Assembly (NCBI GenBank): GCA_018056405.1 | Contig: JAGPFT010000053.1 | Span: forward strand, 1-10,925 | Source of the DNA: Anaerolineae bacterium | Lineage (GTDB): Bacteria > Chloroflexota > Anaerolineae > Aggregatilineales > Aggregatilineaceae | Direction: 5' to 3' | DNA: 10,925 nt | In this document: positions 6,637 through 10,925 of the stretch, one piece after another | Layout: each line of letters begins with the position of its first letter | How positions within the stretch are numbered: position 1 is the first letter of the stretch | Program-made: the position numbers and the translations under genes | Notes under the pieces: generated by a model | What the model was told of the DNA's origin: nothing | Database searches by the model: none | What the model saw: the letters and a program-made list of their open reading frames with translations, nothing else

Positions 6637-7008
6637 CTACTCGACCCAAACTTCCACGTGCTCGCCGCTGGTGATGTCTTCCATGTCCACCAGCGTGCCG
6701 CTGGCCCCCCCCTTGATCGCTTCCAGAATCTCGTCGTAGTCCACGTTGGCGGAGTGCGGCGTGAAGCGCGCCCCCAGCCTGATGCCCACAGTGACCAGGC
6801 TCATCGGGATGTTGACGTTGACTTTCGTCTTCCCGCTCGCCAGGTCGGTGATGCGCACGCGCAGCAGGCGCGGATCGCGGGCTGGCGGCGGTGAGGGGGG
6901 ACGGCTGCTGCTGGCGAGTGCCTGGAGCAGCCGGGCACCTTCTTCTGCCGTCACCTTGCCTTCCTGGATCATCTGCAAGATGCGCATCCGTTCTTCGGCT
7001 GTGGTCAT
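6637..7008 (-). CDS. Small SHOCT-like domain protein (YvlB/LiaX N-terminal type)
   Basis: The product has 123 residues. Residues 1-33 are the SHOCT-like helical hairpin (TAEERMRILQMIQEGKVTAE, then EGARLLQAL). A Ser/Pro linker follows (about 33-46), then a compact domain (48-123) beginning LLRVRITDLASGKTKVNVNI and ending HVEVWVE. This layout is familiar from small bacterial SHOCT-like proteins of unknown function. There is no signal peptide or membrane segment, so it is likely cytoplasmic. The start codon overlaps the stop of the upstream GNAT gene by 4 bases (ATGA), so the two are probably translationally coupled. AGGGAGAG lies 8 bases before the ATG. The hairpin motif recurs in two other products of the cluster, which suggests shared partners or self-association. 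Confidence 0.8.
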   Translation of the reverse strand: MTTAEERMRILQMIQEGKVTAEEGARLLQALASSSRPPSPPPARDPRLLRVRITDLASGKTKVNVNIPMSLVTVGIRLGARFTPHSANVDYDEILEAIKGGASGTLVDMEDITSGEHVEVWVE

Positions 7009-8048
7009 CGAACGTTCTCTCCCTCTGGCGATGCAACACGCTGCCCATCGCCGTGTGTCAGTGCGGGCCGGACCATATGCGCCAGCACGCGCTCTGGATG
7101 GAATAGATTCTCGTGCAGCGCGGCCCCGGCAGCCAGATCATCGGCGGGGTGATCGGTCAGGGCGCTGTGCTCGCGGGCGATCAGCCGGCGCAAGGCGAAG
7201 TTGATCAGGGGCGACTCTAGCTCGCCTGCCCGCTGGGGGGCGACGAGCAAATCGAAGAGGCGCGTCAGCCCGCCGATGCGCTGCTCCACGCGCAGCGCCG
7301 CGTCAAGCTGGCCGTTCTCGCCGGGCACAACCCACGTCTCCACGCGCTGCCCGCTCAGCACATAACGCAGCGCCGCCCAGCGAGCCGGGCGCAGCGCCGC
7401 CGGAGTCACGGGGCGCAACCAGCCCAGCCCGCCGCGCGAGTCGGGCCGCACCACTGTGGCCAAAGCGTAAAGCGGGTCTGCTTCGGCGCGCGCCAGCGGG
7501 CGCACGTCGGGCATCGTCTGCGGCAGCAGTGGAGGGCGCTGGTAAGCCGGGCGGCGCCAGCGCGTGAACGTGCGTTGGACGCGAAAGCCCAGCCCGGTAT
7601 ACAGATCGAGCGCCGCTTCGTTGTCGGCATCTACCTGCAAGACAGCGAACGCGCCGCGCTCCTCGACGAAGGCCAGGGCCGCCTGCATCAGACGGCGGGC
7701 GATGCCCCGCCGCCGGAATTCGGGCAGCACCGCGACGTTGGCGATCATCCAGCCGCCCCCGTAGCCGGCAGGTGTCACTGTGACGTTGCCCACCAGCCGC
7801 CCGCGCTCGACCCACACGTAGCCGTACATGCCAGGGATACCCTGCCCCAGCCGGGCCAGCAGCCAGAGCAGTGGCCCCGTCCGGCTGAGGGCGCGCATCT
7901 CGTGAATGACCGAGCGCCCGGCGGCGTCCAGGGAAGCGGCGAAACAGATTTCGATCAGGTCAGCGATGGCCGCCAGGTCGTGGCGCAGATGCACCGCGCG
8001 CAGACCGGTGAACGCCTCTGGCTGGGTCAACACTCCTGTTGCAGCCAT
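7005..8048 (-). CDS. GNAT-family N-acetyltransferase with a C-terminal extension
   Basis: The product is a 347-residue predicted acetyl-CoA-dependent acetyltransferase of unknown substrate. The GNAT fold covers about residues 17-165. The acetyl-CoA-binding motif A is clear at 104-121 (NVAVLPEFRRRGIARRLM, with the RRGIA pyrophosphate loop). It is followed by VLQVDADNEAALDLYTGLGF (136-155), the usual motif B ending at the conserved LGF. Residues 180-335 are an extra region about as long as a second GNAT domain but without a visible motif A, so it may be a degenerate GNAT or a substrate-binding domain. The ATG at 8048 follows GAGGAAGGGG. The gene lies 130 bases after the solenoid/SHOCT gene and overlaps the small SHOCT gene by 4 bases, so it is probably co-transcribed. 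Its target might be a product of the cluster; that is inference. Confidence 0.85.
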   Translation of the reverse strand: MAATGVLTQPEAFTGLRAVHLRHDLAAIADLIEICFAASLDAAGRSVIHEMRALSRTGPLLWLLARLGQGIPGMYGYVWVERGRLVGNVTVTPAGYGGGWMIANVAVLPEFRRRGIARRLMQAALAFVEERGAFAVLQVDADNEAALDLYTGLGFRVQRTFTRWRRPAYQRPPLLPQTMPDVRPLARAEADPLYALATVVRPDSRGGLGWLRPVTPAALRPARWAALRYVLSGQRVETWVVPGENGQLDAALRVEQRIGGLTRLFDLLVAPQRAGELESPLINFALRRLIAREHSALTDHPADDLAAGAALHENLFHPERVLAHMVRPALTHGDGQRVASPEGENVR

Positions 8049-8082
8049 GCCCCTTCCTCAAGCCGAACGACGTGCGTCAGGC

Positions 8083-8154
8083 GAGTCGTGAGTCTGGAAT
8101 CCTGAGTCGTGAGATCATGCCGTATCCAGGCCCTAAACTCAAGACTCCTGACTC
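8083..8154. repeat. Inverted repeat rich in GANTC sites between cluster genes
   Basis: GAGTCGTGAGTCT (8083-8095) and AGACTCCTGACTC (8142-8154) are complementary at 11 of 13 positions. A third copy of the unit (TGAGTCGTGAG) lies between them at 8103-8113. Five GANTC sites fall within 72 bases (8083, 8090, 8104, 8143, 8150). It occupies the gap between the solenoid gene and the GNAT gene and might tune read-through, though no T-tract is present. Confidence 0.5.
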
Positions 8155-8178
8155 AAAGCTCACTGGCAGTGCCGGCGC

Positions 8179-9342
8179 TCACCCTTCCAGCGCCGCCAGC
8201 AGGCGCTCGGCCTCTTCGATGGTGATCTTCCCGTCCTGAACCATCTTCAGGATCATCAGCCGCTCTTCCTCTGTGACCGGGTCGTGGCGGGGCGGCGGCG
8301 TGGGTCGCGTCTCCAGCCCCTCCAGGACGAAGCCGGCGCGCTTGGCTTTGCGCGCTCGCTTGGGCTTGGTGTCGTCCCATTGCTCCATCGTGCGGCGGAC
8401 GCGCTCGGCAGCGCGCAGCGCCTCGCGCTGGGCGCGCTCGGCCATTCGCTCGGCCTGCGATGCGAAGCGGATGGTCGTCGCCTGGATGCGCTCATCCAGC
8501 CCTTCAAGTTGCTGGCTGAGCCTGGCTTCCAGGTGCGATAGGCGCGCCTCAAGCTCGTCCTCAAGCTGCGCGCTGAAGTTGACCATGTAATCCTCTTCTT
8601 CGCCGACCAGGCGCAGCCGGTTGGCCGCGCCGATGTGCACGCGGGCGCTGCCGTCGCCCAGGATGATGGTCTGCCGGTCGGGAGCGTCTTCGCGCTCGAT
8701 GATTTCGGCTTCCACATCAAGTTGCAGCGCGGTGTCGGCGGGGAGGTCGAAGGTCACGTGGGTGTCGGCATGGATGCGGCACAGGATGTCGCCCCCGGCG
8801 CTGAAGCGATACTCGCGGCCCGGCGCGAAGTCCAGGTTGAGCACCAGGTCTGCGCCGGCTTGCTCCACGATGCAGTCGCCTTCCACACCGCGCAAGTACA
8901 GATCGGCCCCTATCTTGGACACCGTGACCGCGCCCTCCACGTCGCGAATGGTCACGTCGCTGCCCACTGTCTCGACGGTCACATGGCCCGTGACGCGCTT
9001 GATGCGCGCGTCGCCGCCCACTGCGCCGACATGCAGCGCACCGGTGTCGCGCAGGGACAGGTCTCCGCCCACGCTCTGGATGTCGCAGTCCGCCGCCAGA
9101 CCGGTGATGCTGGCATCTCCGCCGACCGTCTGCACGCTAACCGGCACTGCTGCCGGGGCCATGACGCGCGCGTCCCCGGCGGCGCGCACCAGGTAAGGTT
9201 GCCCGGCTCCCAGGTGCTCGACGGTGGCTAGCTCGCCTTCGACCACGAGCGCATCGTCCTCCCAGCCGCGCAGACGGAGGTCGCCCCCCACTTGCTGGAT
9301 GAGGACGGGCACCGTGACGCCCTTGTATTCGTATTGTGTCAT
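8179..9342 (-). CDS. Beta-solenoid (DUF4097-like) protein with coiled coil and SHOCT-like tail
   Basis: The product has 387 residues and no signal peptide or membrane segment. Residues about 73-162 contain five tandem units of 17-18 residues with a V-G-(G/S/A)-D start (VGGDASITGLAADCDIQS, VGGDLSLRDT, VGGDARIKRVTGHVTVET, VGSDVTIRDVEGAVTVSK, IGADLYLRGVEGDCIVEQ). This is a beta-solenoid pattern as in DUF4097/adhesin-like repeats. More beta strands run to about 248. Residues 257-321 are charged heptad-like helices (LEDELEARLSHLEARLSQQL), probably a coiled coil. A basic linker (326-336) leads to the SHOCT-like hairpin at 357-386 (TEEERLMILKMVQDGKITIE, then EAERLLAAL). The domain order is the reverse of YvlB/LiaX, where the helical domain is N-terminal. 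The ATG at 9342 follows GAGGAG 10 bases upstream; the open frame continues to 9504 only because it reads through the MITE. The role is unknown, possibly envelope-stress related. Confidence 0.8.
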   Translation of the reverse strand: MTQYEYKGVTVPVLIQQVGGDLRLRGWEDDALVVEGELATVEHLGAGQPYLVRAAGDARVMAPAAVPVSVQTVGGDASITGLAADCDIQSVGGDLSLRDTGALHVGAVGGDARIKRVTGHVTVETVGSDVTIRDVEGAVTVSKIGADLYLRGVEGDCIVEQAGADLVLNLDFAPGREYRFSAGGDILCRIHADTHVTFDLPADTALQLDVEAEIIEREDAPDRQTIILGDGSARVHIGAANRLRLVGEEEDYMVNFSAQLEDELEARLSHLEARLSQQLEGLDERIQATTIRFASQAERMAERAQREALRAAERVRRTMEQWDDTKPKRARKAKRAGFVLEGLETRPTPPPRHDPVTEEERLMILKMVQDGKITIEEAERLLAALEG

Positions 9343-9417
9343 AGAGCAGCACTCCTCTGCCTGAAGAGCCGGATGATTGGTGATTGGTTTTTGGTGCTTG
9401 GTTGTTGGTGCAGGCGG

Positions 9418-9597
9418 GTGTGTGCAAAGGCTGTCAGCGCCACATGCGAGGCTGGCAGTAGCCTCACCCCCAGCCTCGCTGCGCTCGGCTTGCCCCCTCT
9501 CCACGACGTGGAAAGGGGCGGCGAGGCGCGTCAGCGCCGAGCGGAGGTGAGGCTAAGGAGCACGACTACACTGCCTGACAGGTTTTGCACGCACCCA
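9418..9597. mobile_element. Complete MITE-like element, copy G, with target duplication
   Basis: This is a non-coding element of about 180 bp. The left end GTGTGTGCAAAGGCTGTCAG (9418-9437) and right end CTGACAGGTTTTGCACGCAC (9575-9594) are inverted repeats matching at 17 of 20 positions. The exact 9-base direct repeat TGCAGGCGG flanks it at 9409-9417 and 9598-9606, as a target-site duplication would. The exact border is uncertain by one or two bases because the ends share G residues with the duplication. The interior is the cloverleaf core (9461-9553). Movement must have used a transposase supplied elsewhere; none is in this window. It lies between the DUF2089 gene and the solenoid gene, 76 bases before the latter's start. 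Confidence 0.75.
9461..9553 (-). repeat. Cloverleaf palindromic repeat core, copy G
   Basis: Outer arms GCCTCACCCCC (9461-9471) and GGAGGTGAGGC (9543-9553) pair with one mismatch. The side arm AGCC...GGCT comes first, then a central stem CCCCTCTCCACG with CGTGGAAAGGGG (one mismatch), then GGCGC-GTCA-GCGCC. The orientation is that of copy C. Confidence 0.8.
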
Positions 9598-9652
9598 TGC
9601 AGGCGGCTCTGTAGGGTGCGCTCTCCCAACAGCCAATCACCAACCACCGTCC

Positions 9653-10048
9653 TCAAGAGTTATCGCCGCGCAGCAGGTCCACCGCCTGGTTGGATGTGAT
9701 GCGCCCTGCTGCCAGATCGTCGAGCACCTGGCGACGGCGTTCGGAGGTCGTTTCTTCGGCCACCTCCGGGCGCGGGGCCTCGTAGCCCAGCGCGACGATG
9801 ATCTCATTCAGCCAGCCGCGCACCGTGGGGTAGGAGACACCCAGCTCGTCTTCAACGCGCTTGATCTTGCCATCGCAGCGCAAGTATACCTCGACAAAGT
9901 TCAATTGCTCCGGCGTCAGGCGGGCCAGCCGCCCCCCCGCGAAGCGGCCTTCGACCGTGACATCGCAGTGCGGGCAGTGCAGCCGCGTGATGGCCATTGC
10001 CTCACCGCAAACCGGACACTTGCTGGGTACCGGGTATACCTCATACAT
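9653..10048 (-). CDS. DUF2089-family zinc-ribbon/HTH regulator with SHOCT-like tail
   Basis: The product is a 131-residue probable DNA-binding regulator. Residues 11-28 hold two CXXC pairs (CPVC at 11-14, CPHC at 25-28), expected to bind one zinc ion. Residues about 43-88 are a helix-turn-helix (LTPEQLNFVEVYLRCDGKIK, then VEDELGVSYPTVRGWLNEII), the DUF2089 hallmark. Residues about 98-128 repeat the SHOCT-like hairpin pattern (SERRRQVLDDLAAGRITSNQ, then AVDLLRG). The ATG at 10048 is chosen because GGGGATG lies just upstream and a good promoter sits at 10106-10134. The longer frame starting at 10147 would begin upstream of that promoter. It is the first gene of the cluster and is divergent from the pilin gene. 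It probably regulates the genes behind it or itself; that is inference from gene order. Confidence 0.85.
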   Translation of the reverse strand: MYEVYPVPSKCPVCGEAMAITRLHCPHCDVTVEGRFAGGRLARLTPEQLNFVEVYLRCDGKIKRVEDELGVSYPTVRGWLNEIIVALGYEAPRPEVAEETTSERRRQVLDDLAAGRITSNQAVDLLRGDNS

Positions 10049-10105
10049 GGTCACATCCCCAGAACAATCACTCGACCGGCACGCGCCGGGCCTCTTGGCG
10101 ATTCG

Positions 10106-10134
10106 ATGGTAGCAGAAGTTGCATCGGGAGTCAA
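10106..10134 (-). promoter_or_regulatory. Promoter of the DUF2089 gene and probably the whole cluster
   Basis: On the minus strand TTGACT (10134-10129) and TACCAT (10111-10106) are separated by exactly 17 bases. The matches to the consensus are 5 of 6 and 4 of 6. The start would lie near 10099, about 50 bases before the ATG at 10048. It sits at the edge of an AT-rich stretch that stands out from the GC-rich surroundings. Confidence 0.6.
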
Positions 10135-10304
10135 TGAAATCTCTCAATATTTTTAATTCGCCGGTTGATTTTTTTGATGAGAACGCACAATTCCATCAAT
10201 AATCCACAAGAAGACCTGACTTTTCAGGGCGAGCTATTGCCAGCCGGTTATGAATTTTCGCGAAAAACGTCCTCCCAGCGCGCGTGGCAGGTTGAGTTCC
10301 ATAC
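10135..10304. promoter_or_regulatory. AT-rich divergent control region with a perfect palindrome
   Basis: This stretch between the divergent DUF2089 and pilin genes is clearly more AT-rich than the rest of the window. It contains the perfect 12-base palindrome TTTTCGCGAAAA at 10255-10266, a possible operator centred about 56 bases before the likely pilin start site. It also has a small CCTGA-CTTT-TCAGG hairpin at 10215-10228. No gene is seen in it. Confidence 0.45.
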
Positions 10305-10310
10305 TATAAT
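10305..10310 (+). promoter_or_regulatory. -10 box of the pilin promoter
   Basis: A perfect TATAAT lies 33 bases before the pilin start codon. At the normal spacing the -35 position reads GCGTGG, a poor match; TTGAGT at 10292 is too close. The promoter may therefore need an activator. Confidence 0.55.
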
Positions 10311-10342
10311 GAGGGATACAGAAGCCTGAAAGGAGGTGGCCC

Positions 10343-10519
10343 ATGCATCTTTGGTCTTGGCTGGCGACCCAACCCGCTGTCCAGCGAAAGACGTGGGGTC
10401 AGGGGCTGGTCGAGTACGCCCTGCTGCTCATCTTCGTTGCCGTGGTCTTGATCGCGCTGCTGGTCATCCTCGGCCCCGGCATCAGCAACGTATACGGGGA
10501 CATCATTTCCGAGTTGTAG
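10343..10519 (+). CDS. Flp-family type IVb pilin precursor
   Basis: This is a 58-residue pilin precursor, within the usual size range for Flp/Tad pilins. Residues 1-19 are the leader. The processing site fits the type IVb rule: Gly19, then QGLVEY, with Glu at +5 (residue 24) and Tyr at +6. Residues 25-43 are the hydrophobic helix (YALLLIFVAVVLIALLVIL) that both anchors the subunit and packs in the fibre. The short C-terminus ends GISNVYGDIISEL. A strong ribosome binding site AAGGAGGTGG lies 4 bases before the ATG, consistent with high expression. No Tad assembly genes (ATPase, TadB/C, prepilin peptidase) are in the window, so it depends on genes elsewhere. Confidence 0.88.
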   Translation: MHLWSWLATQPAVQRKTWGQGLVEYALLLIFVAVVLIALLVILGPGISNVYGDIISEL

Positions 10520-10620
10520 CGTAGCGGGCGGCATTTTCATCGAGGGCGGCAGCGCGCCCGTCCCAGAGACCCTGATCATCAGCTTGCTTGTCTTCATCCC
10601 TTCTTGTTCGTCCTCCTTGC

Positions 10621-10644
10621 TGACCCCGCCCCAGAGCGGGGTCA
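10621..10644. terminator. Hairpin after the pilin gene, possible terminator
   Basis: TGACCCCGC (10621-10629) and GCGGGGTCA (10636-10644) form a perfect 9-bp stem with a 6-base loop, about 100 bases after the pilin stop. No T-tract follows on either strand, so termination is likely at most factor-assisted. Confidence 0.45.
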
Positions 10645-10669
10645 GTGCTGCCTGGCCGCCGCGCTGTAA

Positions 10670-10755
10670 GGGTGTGTGCAAAGGTTGTCAGCGCCACGTG
10701 CGAGGCTGGCAGTAGCCTCCCCCCCAGCCTCGCTGCGCCCGGCGGGGATGAGGCT
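10670..10755. mobile_element. Truncated MITE-like element, copy H
   Basis: The left terminal repeat GGGTGTGTGCAAAGGTTGTC (from 10670) and the following 45 bases match copy G closely. The cloverleaf is shortened: the outer arm and the AGCC side arm (10715-10745) are followed directly by GGGGATGAGGCT. The central stem, second side arm and right terminal repeat are missing. This is a decayed copy. Confidence 0.65.
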
Positions 10756-10925
10756 AGAGCGTGTTATGAACTTCACGCGCTCGGCGCAGCGGGAAGCACG
10801 CAACGCCATGTGCGGCGCATTGACCCCACCCTGTGGCCCCTCCCCGCCAGCGGGGAGGGGCAAATCGCTCCCCTTTCCCTGCTTGCGGGGAAAGGGGCTG
10901 GGGGATAGGGGTTGAAAGTGCATCA
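10756..10925. other. Right-edge non-coding stretch with a two-hairpin repeat
   Basis: No gene is seen. GCCCCTCCCCG (10836-10846) and CGGGGAGGGGC (10851-10861) form an 11-bp stem. CCCCTTTCCC (10870-10879) and GGGAAAGGGG (10888-10897) form a 10-bp stem. Flanking CCCCACCC and GGGGATAGGGG segments give the same layout as the repeat at 1510-1600. An open frame on the minus strand across this stretch translates the repeats and is rejected. Confidence 0.6.

Larger units (their letters stand above)
9377..9643. repeat. Older inverted repeat interrupted by the MITE
   Basis: TTGGTGATTGGTTTTTGG (9377-9394) is complementary to CCAACAGCCAATCACCAA (9626-9643) at 16 of 18 positions, with an exact 11-bp outer part. 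The complete MITE and its duplicated target lie between the arms. Removing the element and one target copy would leave a loop of about 42 bases, so the arms probably formed a compact hairpin before the insertion. Confidence 0.6.

Noticed and set aside
8635..9231. 198-codon plus-strand open frame opposite the solenoid gene
   Set aside because: Its regular HAD/AHC repeats mirror the 18-residue repeats of the true gene on the other strand. It has no start site and no domain.
1371..9553. The recurring palindromes as a CRISPR array
   Set aside because: Copies are kilobases apart, differ in orientation and are not separated by uniform spacers. No cas gene is present.
10292..10297. TTGAGT as the -35 box of the pilin promoter
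   Set aside because: Only 7 bases separate it from TATAAT, far too short for a sigma-70 type promoter.
10642..10923. 93-codon minus-strand open frame at the right edge
   Set aside because: It reads through copy H and the two-hairpin repeat, and contains the same SEAGGEAT peptide as other repeat translations.

Overview
The window is GC-rich DNA from what is most likely a Chloroflexota bacterium, probably an Anaerolineae-like lineage. This is inferred from the gene families: a large DUF4397/SH3 secreted protein, several small SHOCT-like (YvlB/LiaX-N type) proteins, a DUF2089 regulator and a Flp-type pilin. It is also inferred from the heavy load of C/G-rich palindromic repeats between genes. 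No rRNA, tRNA, CRISPR array or transposase was seen.

Layout from left to right. 1-157 is most of a small inverted-repeat element (MITE-like). 255-1151 (+) encodes a membrane-anchored DsbA-like thiol oxidoreductase. 1152-1745 has no gene; it carries several repeat copies and ends in the terminator of the next gene. 1746-4400 (-) encodes a large exported protein with DUF4397-like modules, a Pro/Glu/Thr/Ala linker and three bacterial SH3 domains. 4401-5118 has no gene and holds a 353-bp composite palindromic element beside an orphan MITE end. 5119-6384 (+) encodes a 421-residue protein that I do not recognise. 6385-6636 is a convergent intergenic gap with another palindrome. From 10048 down to 6637 (-) runs a set of four genes: a DUF2089 zinc-ribbon/HTH regulator, a beta-solenoid protein with a SHOCT-like tail, a GNAT acetyltransferase, and a small SHOCT-like protein. 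10343-10519 (+) is a solitary 58-residue Flp-type pilin, and the right edge is again repeats.

The four-gene minus-strand set is the most interesting functional unit. Three of its four products carry the same short helical hairpin motif (pattern ER..IL.M...GKIT.EEA..LL): at the C-terminus of the regulator, at the C-terminus of the solenoid protein, and at the N-terminus of the last protein. This suggests that the products work together, perhaps in envelope-stress sensing by analogy with YvlB/LiaX of Firmicutes. That function is inference only.

The second theme is a family of repeats. The core is about 92-95 bp and can fold as a four-arm cloverleaf; it occurs in four nearly complete copies in both orientations. 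In one copy (9418-9597) it sits inside a roughly 180-bp element with ~20-bp terminal inverted repeats and an exact 9-bp flanking direct repeat, the signature of a transposed non-autonomous element. That copy lies inside an older inverted repeat and separates the DUF2089 gene from the rest of its cluster.
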